Shown one piece after another: positions 52,035 to 58,801 of a stretch of 64,000 nt of DNA (positions within the stretch are counted from its first letter, which is position 1; each line of letters starts with the position of its first letter). The translations under genes and the position numbers were made by a program. The notes under the pieces are model-generated. The model was not told the origin of the DNA and ran no database searches. It saw only the letters and a program-made list of their open reading frames with translations. The stretch comes from Halomarina ordinaria (GTDB lineage: Archaea; Halobacteriota; Halobacteria; Halobacteriales; Haloarculaceae). The stretch spans positions 2,294,001 through 2,358,000 of the forward strand of contig NZ_JARRAH010000001.1 in assembly GCF_030553305.1 (NCBI RefSeq), read 5' to 3'.

Positions 52035-52684
52035 GCGCGCCCGACGACCCCCACGGTAGCCAGCGCCTCGCCAGTTCGGGCGCGCCGCTCCCCGCCGCCG
52101 AGGCAGCCGTCGTCCTCGTGCACGGCCGGGGTGCCACCGCCGAGAGCATCCTCGACATGGCCGGTGAGTTCCACGCCCGCGGCGTCGCCTACCTCGCCCC
52201 GCAGGCCGCCGGCAACACCTGGTATCCCTACTCCTTCCTCGCGCCGACCGAACAGAACCAGCCGAAACTGGACTCCGCCCTCCGGGCGGTCGGGAACGCC
52301 GTCGAGACGGCGGTCGAGGCGGGCATCCCCCACGAGCGAGTCGTCGTCGTCGGCTTCTCGCAGGGGGCCTGTCTCTCCTCGGAGTTCCTCGCACGTCACG
52401 CACGGCGCTACGGCGGGTTCGCGGCGCTGAGCGGCGGCCTCGTCGGTCCGGAGGGGACCCCGAGGGAGTACGAGGGGTCGTTCGACGGGACGCCCGTCTT
52501 CCTCGGCTGTAGCGACACCGACCCCCACATCCCGCTCGAACGGGTGAAGGAGACCGTTCGAGTGTTCGAGGCCATGGACGCCGACGTCGACGAGCGCATC
52601 TACCCCGGGATGGGCCACGGCGTCAACGAGGACGAACTCGACGCGGTGCGCGAGTTGGTCGAGGCGGTAGCGCCGAGCGAGTGA
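52031..52684 (+). CDS. Carboxylesterase/phospholipase, MhqD-like
   Basis: A 217-residue alpha/beta hydrolase with oxyanion strand VVLVHGRGATAESILD and nucleophile GFSQGACLSSEFLARH (Ser near 113). The acid is in FLGCSDTDPHIPLERV, and the His in GMGHGVNEDE. The MhqD subgroup is associated with quinone or hydroquinone detoxification. Start is a GTG at 52031 overlapping the dioxygenase stop. The chemistry (ester hydrolysis of ring-cleavage products) is inference from family and operon. Confidence 0.88.
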   Translation: MSAPDDPHGSQRLASSGAPLPAAEAAVVLVHGRGATAESILDMAGEFHARGVAYLAPQAAGNTWYPYSFLAPTEQNQPKLDSALRAVGNAVETAVEAGIPHERVVVVGFSQGACLSSEFLARHARRYGGFAALSGGLVGPEGTPREYEGSFDGTPVFLGCSDTDPHIPLERVKETVRVFEAMDADVDERIYPGMGHGVNEDELDAVRELVEAVAPSE

Positions 52685-52790
52685 CGGTTCGGTGGGGGCC
52701 GGCGCTTCCCGACGCCATTAAACGGCCGTCGATTCGGCCGACAGTCGATTTCCTATCGCGGCATACGGTTCACGACCCCGTGACCGCCCG

Positions 52791-52800
52791 GTTTTTACCC
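52791..52800 (+). promoter_or_regulatory. TATA-like element of the 113-residue gene
   Basis: GTTTTTACCC is centred about 26 bp before the ATG at 52821. The 13-nt string TTTTTACCCTCCG is identical to the one before the phosphomutase at 58802, making it a good candidate for a shared core promoter. Confidence 0.65.
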
Positions 52801-52820
52801 TCCGGGGCGGACGGGGCGAT

Positions 52821-53162
52821 ATGAGCGAGTTCGACCCCGAGCGGTTCGAGGACAAGTACGTCCACTACTTCACGGAGCTCCAGGAGGCCTACAGGCACGC
52901 GTTCGAGCGGATGAACGAGCGCTACGACTCGACGCTGATTCACGCCATCGACCAGCAGGTGCTCAACGAGTCCGAACCGTTCTACGAGCGCGGGGAGGGG
53001 GGCCCCTTCGCCGGGGAGTTCCGCATCGACCTGCCGCCGAACCCCTACGAGCGACTGGACGGCGTGGTCGTCGAGCGCGAGCGGTTCGACGCCATCCTGG
53101 AGGAGTACGTCGACGAACTGCGCGCCCAGCACCGCCGGGTGTTCGGGTTCGAGGAGCGGTGA
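52821..53162 (+). CDS. Haloarchaeal conserved protein (DUF5783-like)
   Basis: A 113-residue soluble acidic protein: MSEFDPERFEDKYVHYFTELQEAYRHAFERMNERYDS..., with a conserved-looking FAGEFRIDLPPNPYERL and a terminal helix. It matches what I recall as the haloarchaea-specific DUF5783 family; function unknown. A GTTTTTACCC TATA-like element is 20-30 bp upstream of the ATG. The following NifU-family gene starts 52 nt later, so a shared transcript is possible. Confidence 0.8.
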   Translation: MSEFDPERFEDKYVHYFTELQEAYRHAFERMNERYDSTLIHAIDQQVLNESEPFYERGEGGPFAGEFRIDLPPNPYERLDGVVVERERFDAILEEYVDELRAQHRRVFGFEER

Positions 53163-53213
53163 CAGGTCCGCGCGTTCCAAAGCCCTAAGACGACCGGCAC
53201 GATACACGTTAGT

Positions 53214-53573
53214 ATGAGTACGGAATCCGCCAAGACCGAGGACGACCTGCGCGAGGAAGTGACGAACTTCCTGCGGCGCAACTTCCCGCAGATTCAGATG
53301 CACGGCGGGAGTGCGGCCATCACGAACCTCGACGTGGAGTCGGGGTCCGTCTCGCTCCAGCTGGGCGGCGCCTGCAGTGGCTGTGGCATCTCGCCGATGA
53401 CCATCCAGGCCATCAAGACCCGCATGACCAAGGAGATACCCGAGATCACGCAGGTCCACGCCGACACCGGCATGGGTGGCGGCGGTGGCGGGATGTCGCC
53501 GTCGTTCCCCGGCGAGACCCGCGGCGGCGACCTCGACAGCGACGACGACGAAGGCCCACAGGCCCCCTTCTGA
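53214..53573 (+). CDS. NifU-family Fe-S scaffold protein
   Basis: A 119-residue stand-alone NifU C-terminal-like domain. The cluster cysteines are in LGGACSGCGISPMTIQAIKTRM (C-x2-C), and QIQMHGGSAAITNLDVESGSVSL is the typical preceding part. Residues after 85 are a Gly-rich acidic tail (MGGGGGGMSPSFPGETRGGDLDS). It assembles or delivers Fe-S clusters to client proteins such as ferredoxins. Own promoter or cotranscription with the upstream gene. Confidence 0.92.
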   Translation: MSTESAKTEDDLREEVTNFLRRNFPQIQMHGGSAAITNLDVESGSVSLQLGGACSGCGISPMTIQAIKTRMTKEIPEITQVHADTGMGGGGGGMSPSFPGETRGGDLDSDDDEGPQAPF

Positions 53574-53617
53574 GCGCGCACTTCCTCCGATTTTCGACCC
53601 GCCACCGAGTGGCGACG

Positions 53618-54505
53618 CTACGACTCCCGCAGTCCTTCCGCGTCCTCCCAGGTCCGGACGAGAGCCGCGAGCGTCGCGTTCACCGGCGCGTCGGGTCCCG
53701 CGATTCGGCCGTTGATGGCGTCGATTTCCGTTCGCGTCCCTCGCTCGACGTCCTGAAGCATCGAGGAGCGGTTCGAGGCCGTCGCACGGACGACACGGTC
53801 GACGCTCGCGACGGCCCGCGCCTCGGTGAGGTCGATGCCCTCGCCTCGGGCCGACTGGGCGACCTCTCGGGCGGCCGCGTGCGCCACGTCGCGACCGGGC
53901 GGGTCGGAGAGCGCGCCGTTCGGGACGCGCGCGAGCGCCGTCGCGGCATTGACGCCGGCGTTGACGGCGAGTTTTTCCCACACGCGCCGGGGCATGTCCT
54001 CGGCGACGACGTGCTCGACCCCCGCCCGCTCGAACGCCCGACCCGTCCGGTCGGCGGCGACCGAGGGTCCGCCCTCGCGCGCGCCGAGCGCCACCTCGCC
54101 GACGCCCGTACAGGCGACCCGGCCGGGGCCGAGCAGGCGCGCGCCGTAGGTGCAGGTCCCCGCGAGCACCGTCCTCCCGTCGAGGTGGGCCGCGAGGGTC
54201 GCCTCGTTGTCGAGGCCGTTCTGGAGCGAGAGGACCGTCGGCACGTCGCACCGAGCGAGCGCGCGTGCGGCGCGCTCCGTGTCGAACGACTTCACGGTGA
54301 CGAGCGCGAGGTCCGCGCGGGCCGGGAGCGTCGTCCGCGCGGCGGGGTGGACGGTCGCCTCGACCTCGCCCTCGATTCGCAGGCCCGACGCCCGGACGCG
54401 CTCGACGTGTGCGGCGCGCCCGACGAGCGTGACGTCGTGTTCGCGCGCGAGCAGGCCACCGACGAGGCTCCCGAGACTGCCGGCCCCGAACACGACGACG
54501 TCCAT
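53618..54505 (-). CDS. panE: 2-dehydropantoate 2-reductase
   Basis: A 295-residue ketopantoate reductase. The Rossmann motif is DVVVFGAGSLGSLVGGLLA. The LVTVKSFDTERAARAL block contains the catalytic Lys, and VWEKLAVNAGVNAATALARV provides the second lysine and asparagine. The end SSMLQDVERGTRTEIDAINGRI is the C-terminal signature. It uses NAD(P)H to make pantoate, a coenzyme A precursor. Start ATG at 54505; the upstream frame adds a nonconserved stretch. Convergent with nifU, 44 nt away. Confidence 0.93.
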   Translation of the reverse strand: MDVVVFGAGSLGSLVGGLLAREHDVTLVGRAAHVERVRASGLRIEGEVEATVHPAARTTLPARADLALVTVKSFDTERAARALARCDVPTVLSLQNGLDNEATLAAHLDGRTVLAGTCTYGARLLGPGRVACTGVGEVALGAREGGPSVAADRTGRAFERAGVEHVVAEDMPRRVWEKLAVNAGVNAATALARVPNGALSDPPGRDVAHAAAREVAQSARGEGIDLTEARAVASVDRVVRATASNRSSMLQDVERGTRTEIDAINGRIAGPDAPVNATLAALVRTWEDAEGLRES

Positions 54506-54700
54506 GGTTCTCCTACCCGAGATGGCGACTTCAGCCCACCGCTCGATTCCGGGCAGCGTGTCTCTCACGGTCGTTCTGGACACTCCCGACCTTTCTGTGA
54601 GACCACGATCGCGCGCTCGGGCCCCTACTCACCGGATTCGAGCGCTGGTCGTTGCTGGGACACCCATCGTTATGGTGGTCGCCCGCGTACACCGCTCCGT

Positions 54701-54859
54701 ATGCCGGAATGCCAGAACTGCGGTTCTTTCGTGACGACAGCGTACGCACGAGTCTTCACGCCGGACGATGTCGAGAGCCCGCGGGTCTGCCCCAACTGTG
54801 AGGACAAGATCCGCGACGGCGCGGGCGTACGCGAGGCGCGCTCGACTCGACGGGTCTGA
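54701..54859 (+). CDS. Zinc-ribbon microprotein (DUF7563-like)
   Basis: A 52-residue protein, MPECQNCGSFVTTAYARVFTP...VCPNCEDKIRDG, with two CxxC pairs (C4, C7 and C30, C33) spaced to bind one zinc. A CGTTATGG TATA-like element is about 30 bp upstream. A paralogous microprotein lies at 58293. Small zinc-finger proteins of this type are abundant in haloarchaea and several affect growth or biofilm. Target here unknown. Confidence 0.82.
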   Translation: MPECQNCGSFVTTAYARVFTPDDVESPRVCPNCEDKIRDGAGVREARSTRRV

Positions 54860-54868
54860 GGCGTCGTA

Positions 54869-56161
54869 CTACAACAACTCGGTCGCTTCCTCGAACGCGG
54901 CGCGCGTTCGTTCTTCCTCCCGGGCCTCGGCGGTGACGCGGACCAGCGGCTGCGTCCCGCTGGCGCGCACGAGGAACCAGGCGTCCCCGAGGTCGACGCG
55001 GACGCCGTCGAGCGTCGTCACGTCGTCGTAGCGCGCCTCGACCGTCTCCCGAATCGCGGCCATCGTCCGCTCCTTGTCGTCCACCTCGACGCTCGTCCGC
55101 CGGATGGGGTAGTTCGGGATGTCGCCGACGCGTGCTTCGAGCGGGCGCTCGGCGGCGAGTGCGACCAGTTCGACCGCCGCCTGCGGGCCGTCCGGGCAGA
55201 GCGTCTGGTCGGGCCAGATCCACGCCCCGCTCGGTTCGCCGCCGAAGGTGACGTCGCCGCCGAGTGCCTCGGCGACGTAGACGTCGCCGACCGGGGTTCG
55301 CTCGACGCCCACGTCGCGCTCGGCGAGGTAGTCCTCGACGGCGAGGCTCGTGTCGACGGGGACGGCGACGCGCTCGCCGGGTGCGGCGCTCTCGGCGGCG
55401 AGCAGCGCGAGGAGGGCGTCCTTCGGGACGAACTCCCCCCTCCCGTCGACGGCCATCATCCGGTCGGCGTCGCCGTCGTGGGCGATGCCGAGGTCGGCGT
55501 CGGTCGTGCCGACGAGCGCGCAGAGCGACGAGAGCGTCTCCTCGTTCGGTTCGCTCGGCCGGCCGGGGAAGCGCCCGTCGGGCTGTGCGTTGAGCGTCTC
55601 GACCGAACAGCCGAGTTCGAGCAGGGCCTCGACGCTCACCCGGCCCGCCCCGTTCCCGAGGTCGACGACGACCGAGGGCGGGTCCGGGAGCGACCGCCCC
55701 TCGACGAGCGCCTCGACGTGGCGCGCGTCGGCGTCGGTGACGCGCTCGCGGTCCCCCTGGGCGTCCCACGCCCGCAGGTCGAACGCGTCCTCGCGGACCC
55801 GTCCCTCGACGGTCGCCCGGCGGCGCTCGCCGAACGCCCGGCCGTCGGGACGCCAGAGTTTGATGCCGTTGTCCTCGGCCGGGTTGTGACTCGCGGTGAC
55901 GGAGACGCCCGCGTCGGCGTCGTACCACTCGACGCCCCGGGCGACGGTGGGGGTCGCCGCGGGGCCGAGGTCGACGACGTCGGTGCCGACCTCGCGGGCC
56001 CCGGCGGCGAGGGCGTCGACGAGCAGGCGACCGCTCTCGCGCGGGTCGCGCCCGACGACAACGCGGTCGGCGTCGACGCCCACTGCCCGCCCCACGGCGA
56101 GCGCGAGGTCCGCCGTCACGACGTCACCGACCGGTCCGCGGATACCGCTGGTGCCGAACAT
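54869..56161 (-). CDS. glmM: Phosphoglucosamine/phosphomannomutase family enzyme
   Basis: A 430-residue alpha-D-phosphohexomutase. The phosphoserine loop VSVTASHNPAEDNGIKLW lies near residue 85, the metal loop DADLGIAHDGDADRMMAVDG near 215, a sugar-binding loop GGEPSGAW near 300 and the C-terminal phosphate site VRASGTQPLVRV near 400. It probably interconverts glucosamine-6- and -1-phosphate or mannose/glucose phosphates; sequence alone does not decide. A second mutase at 58802 may divide the work. Start ATG at 56161. Confidence 0.88.
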   Translation of the reverse strand: MFGTSGIRGPVGDVVTADLALAVGRAVGVDADRVVVGRDPRESGRLLVDALAAGAREVGTDVVDLGPAATPTVARGVEWYDADAGVSVTASHNPAEDNGIKLWRPDGRAFGERRRATVEGRVREDAFDLRAWDAQGDRERVTDADARHVEALVEGRSLPDPPSVVVDLGNGAGRVSVEALLELGCSVETLNAQPDGRFPGRPSEPNEETLSSLCALVGTTDADLGIAHDGDADRMMAVDGRGEFVPKDALLALLAAESAAPGERVAVPVDTSLAVEDYLAERDVGVERTPVGDVYVAEALGGDVTFGGEPSGAWIWPDQTLCPDGPQAAVELVALAAERPLEARVGDIPNYPIRRTSVEVDDKERTMAAIRETVEARYDDVTTLDGVRVDLGDAWFLVRASGTQPLVRVTAEAREEERTRAAFEEATELL

Positions 56162-56329
56162 ACCTCACGAGACAGCGACCGACACCATAGCTACTGCGAC
56201 CGACGGACGGGGCGGTGGTCGGGTGTCTATCGAGTGTCGGTTGGTGGCCAGTCGGGTGTCCGTCGGTCCCGAACCGGGGCGAGGGACGCGATGGACCGAT
56301 TTTTGTCCCCGCTCGGCGAAGCGCCGCGC

Positions 56330-57016
56330 ATGAAGTCGACGTCCGGGAACGACGGGGCGAAGCGCCGCGCCGGCGAGTCGGCGGCCGCCCTCGTCGAGGA
56401 CGGGACGGTGGTCGGCCTCGGCACGGGGAGTACGACCGCGTACGCGATTCGCGCCCTCGGCGACCGGGTGGCGGAGGGGCTCTCGATACGGGGGATACCC
56501 ACCTCCTACCAGTCGCGCGCGCTCGCGCGAGAGGTCGGCATCCCGCTGGTGACGCTCGAGGACGCGACGCCCACCGTCGCCATCGACGGCGCCGACCAGG
56601 TCGCCGACGGTGACCTCGTGAAGGGCGGCGGGGCGGCCCACGCCCGCGAGAAGGTGGTCGATTCGAGCGCCGAGCGGTTCGTCGTCGTCGCCGACGAGAG
56701 CAAGCGCGCCGACGCGCTCTCGCACCCGGTCCCCGTCGAGGTGCTCCCCGACGCCGTCCCGACGGTCGAGGCGCGTCTGCGCGAGGAAGGGGGCGACCCG
56801 ACGCTCCGGGCCGCCGTCCACAAGGACGGTCCCGTCGTCACCGACAACGGCAACCTCGTCCTCGACTGCGACTTCGGGACCGTCGCGGACCCGGCCACGC
56901 TCGCGGCGACCCTCTCGCCGCTCCCCGGCGTCGTCGAGCACGGCCTGTTCGTCGGCCTCGCGGACGAGGTTCACGTCGGGACGGCGACGGGCGTCGACGT
57001 CGAGCGGTTCCGGTGA
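56330..57016 (+). CDS. rpiA: Ribose-5-phosphate isomerase A
   Basis: A 228-residue RpiA interconverting ribose 5-phosphate and ribulose 5-phosphate; the latter also feeds ribB. Signature loops are VGLGTGSTTAYAIRALG, IPTSYQSRALAREVGIPLV, AIDGADQVADGDLVKGGGAAHAREK and GVVEHGLFVGLADEVHVG. ATG at 56330 gives the standard length; an upstream in-frame ATG (56291) adds 13 residues. A TTTTTGTCC T-run precedes it. Divergent from the phosphomutase gene. Confidence 0.95.
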   Translation: MKSTSGNDGAKRRAGESAAALVEDGTVVGLGTGSTTAYAIRALGDRVAEGLSIRGIPTSYQSRALAREVGIPLVTLEDATPTVAIDGADQVADGDLVKGGGAAHAREKVVDSSAERFVVVADESKRADALSHPVPVEVLPDAVPTVEARLREEGGDPTLRAAVHKDGPVVTDNGNLVLDCDFGTVADPATLAATLSPLPGVVEHGLFVGLADEVHVGTATGVDVERFR

Positions 57017-57083
57017 GCGAGCCGACGGCTCGTGGTCGTCGCTCGCCGTCGGGAAAAATCGAGGAACGCGAGGTAGCTCCGCT

Positions 57084-57251
57084 CTACAGGTCGCGGGGCT
57101 GGACGGTCTTGCGGTCGTTCTCGGAGGCGCGGCGGGCCGCGTCCTCGAGCAGTTCCTGGACTTCCGAGTCCAGTGCGTCGTAGAAGTCCGACGCTACGTT
57201 CATGTCGTTGAGCGCGTCCTTGACAGCCGCTTTGACGATTAGGTCTGCCAT
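57084..57251 (-). CDS. Small histone-fold protein (DUF1931-like)
   Basis: A 55-residue protein, MADLIVKAAVKDALNDMNVASDF...RASENDRKTVQPRDL. The segment order, an N-terminal helix, a long central helix (DALDSEVQELLEDAARRASEND) and the RKTVQPRDL ending, is that of a single histone fold. This matches the DUF1931-type proteins of haloarchaea. It may bind DNA or act as a small histone-like regulator. A TATA box TTTATAAA sits 25-32 bp upstream, consistent with a leaderless mRNA. Confidence 0.85.
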   Translation of the reverse strand: MADLIVKAAVKDALNDMNVASDFYDALDSEVQELLEDAARRASENDRKTVQPRDL

Positions 57252-57275
57252 GCAAGCGCCCGTTCTCGGAGATAC

Positions 57276-57283
57276 TTTATAAA
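57276..57283 (-). promoter_or_regulatory. TATA box of the histone-fold gene
   Basis: TTTATAAA (same on both strands) lies 25-32 bp upstream of the ATG at 57251. On the coding strand it is preceded by the purine-rich GAGAAAG, a plausible TFB recognition element. Transcription should begin at or next to the start codon. It is the strongest TATA match in the window together with that of tnaA. Confidence 0.8.
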
Positions 57284-57427
57284 CTTTCTCAATATTGGGC
57301 CCTCTCGACCCGGTCTGCGGGCTTTTCAGGCCGATAGATTGATGAGAGAAAGTCCGTCAGCCGGGTGACGTGAGGTAAGTCCCCGGCTTTCGATGGGTAC
57401 GTGAGGCTCGGGCGCGCAGACGCCCGT

Positions 57428-58213
57428 ATGCGCGAACTACTGGAGGCGGTGGCGGCCGGCGACCTCTCGCCGGCGGCGGCGGAGGCGCGCCTCGCCGGGT
57501 ACGCGACCAGCGAGGCCGGGCGGTTCGACGCCGCCCGCGAGCGACGGGCGGGCGTCCCGGAGGGCATCCTGGCGCCGGGCAAGACCCCGGAGGAGGTCGC
57601 GGACCTCGCCGCGACGGCCGTCGAGACGACCGGTCACGCGCTCGTCACCCGCGCCGACGAGCGGGACGTCGAGGCGGTTCGGACCCACTTCGACGCGACG
57701 CGACCGGACGCGAGCGTCGACGCCGACACGCGGGTCGGGACCGTCGTCGTCCACGCCGCCGACTACGAGTGCCCCTCGCTCGACGCGCGCGTGGGCGTCG
57801 TCACGGCCGGTACCTCCGACGCCGTCCCGGCGGGCGAGGCGGCGACGGTCCTCCGGGAGGCCGGCGTCGGCGTGACCCGGGTCGACGACGTGGGCGTCGC
57901 GGGGCTGGTGCGCCTGTTCGACCAGTTGGCGACGCTGCGCGAACAGGACCTCCTGATAGTGGCTGCGGGGCGGGAAGGGGCGCTGCCGACGGTACTCGCC
58001 GGCCTCGTCGACGTACCCATCGTCGGGCTCCCCGTCTCGACGGGTTACGGCCACGGCGGGGCGGGCGAGGCGGCGCTCGCGGGGATGCTCCAGTCGTGTG
58101 CCCCCGTCACCGTCGTCAACGTGGACGCGGGGTTCGCGGCGGGCGTCCAGGCGACGCTCGTCGCGCGGGCGCTCGACGGCGCGCGGCGTGGCGACGAGGG
58201 CGACCGAGTATGA
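57428..58213 (+). CDS. larB: Nickel-pincer cofactor carboxylase LarB
   Basis: A 261-residue PurE-like enzyme that carboxylates nicotinic acid adenine dinucleotide in nickel-pincer nucleotide synthesis. The PurE-like domain begins around residue 105 (RVGVVTAGTSDAVPAGEAATVLREAGVGVTRVDDVGVAGL). It contains VVAAGREGALPTVLAGL and VPIVGLPVSTGYGHGGAGEAAL, both diagnostic of LarB. The helical N-terminus MRELLEAVAAGDLSPAAAEARL is usual. LarC and LarE are not nearby. ATG at 57428 preferred over an upstream GTG (57401). Confidence 0.92.
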   Translation: MRELLEAVAAGDLSPAAAEARLAGYATSEAGRFDAARERRAGVPEGILAPGKTPEEVADLAATAVETTGHALVTRADERDVEAVRTHFDATRPDASVDADTRVGTVVVHAADYECPSLDARVGVVTAGTSDAVPAGEAATVLREAGVGVTRVDDVGVAGLVRLFDQLATLREQDLLIVAAGREGALPTVLAGLVDVPIVGLPVSTGYGHGGAGEAALAGMLQSCAPVTVVNVDAGFAAGVQATLVARALDGARRGDEGDRV

Positions 58214-58292
58214 CGATTCCCTGAGAGGAGAGCGAGGGTATATGACGGTCTACCGAGTAAGGGGGAACGCCGGCAGTAACATGCTGGCAGTA

Positions 58293-58442
58293 ATGGCCAA
58301 GTGCGACCACTGTGACGCGCATGTCTCGGAGCGCTTCGCGCGGGTGTTCGCCGACGAGTACGGACGGCTTCTCGCCTGTCCGAGTTGTTCGGCGAACGCC
58401 GGTATAGCTGAAGTCTCACGAGATCGCGCAAACAACGCGTGA
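58293..58442 (+). CDS. Zinc-ribbon microprotein (paralog of 54701)
   Basis: A 49-residue protein, MAKCDHCDAHVSERFARVFAD...ACPSCSANAGIAEV, with CxxC pairs C4/C7 and C29/C32, the spacing seen in the microprotein at 54701. In-frame ATGs upstream (58242, 58281) could extend it; the paralog supports 58293. A GAGTAAGG element lies about 30 bp upstream. It ends 20 nt before a hairpin. Function unknown. Confidence 0.75.
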   Translation: MAKCDHCDAHVSERFARVFADEYGRLLACPSCSANAGIAEVSRDRANNA

Positions 58443-58461
58443 TGGCGAACGTCCATCGAAC

Positions 58462-58480
58462 CGTGGTGTCAACCACCACG
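58462..58480. terminator. Hairpin after the zinc microprotein
   Basis: CGTGGTG-TCAAC-CACCACG, a perfect 7-bp stem with a 5-nt loop, 19 nt after the microprotein stop and 19 nt before the GIY-YIG start. Either a transcription-end hairpin or an operator for the next gene. No T-run follows, so intrinsic termination is not proven. Confidence 0.4.
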
Positions 58481-58499
58481 CGAAGCCCACTTCCGACCC

Positions 58500-58766
58500 G
58501 TGCCGACTGACACTCACTACGTCTACGTCCTGCGCTGCGGCGACGACACGCTCTACACCGGCTACACCACCGACGTCGAGCGCCGCCTGCGCGAGCACCG
58601 CTCGGGAACGGGCGCGAAGTACACCCGCGGTCGCGGGCCGCTCTCGGTCGTCCACGTCGAGTCCTACGGGAGTCGGTCGGCCGCGATGGCCCGCGAGTAC
58701 GAGGTGAAACAGCTCTCGCGACGGGGGAAGGAACGCCTCTGCGACGACGACCGACCGACGGGGTAA
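58500..58766 (+). CDS. GIY-YIG nuclease-domain protein (UPF0213-like)
   Basis: An 88-residue single-domain protein with the GIY-YIG core: THYVYVLRCGDDTLYTGYTTDVERRLREHRSGTGAKYTRGRGP, followed by LSVVHVESYGSRSAAMAREYEVKQLSRRGK. This is the small YhbQ/UPF0213 group, which carries the catalytic Tyr, Arg and Glu of GIY-YIG nucleases and is linked to DNA repair. Start is GTG at 58500. The gap of 58 nt after the microprotein gene holds the hairpin. Confidence 0.88.
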   Translation: MPTDTHYVYVLRCGDDTLYTGYTTDVERRLREHRSGTGAKYTRGRGPLSVVHVESYGSRSAAMAREYEVKQLSRRGKERLCDDDRPTG

Positions 58767-58770
58767 CTGG

Positions 58771-58777
58771 TTTTTTA
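58771..58777 (+). promoter_or_regulatory. TATA-like element of the phosphomutase at 58802
   Basis: TTTTTTACCCTCCG begins 31 bp before the ATG, the expected place for a TATA element on a leaderless transcript. It contains the same 13-nt string found before the 52821 gene. Confidence 0.65.
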
Positions 58778-58801
58778 CCCTCCGCCGTCGCTCCGGAACG
58801 T

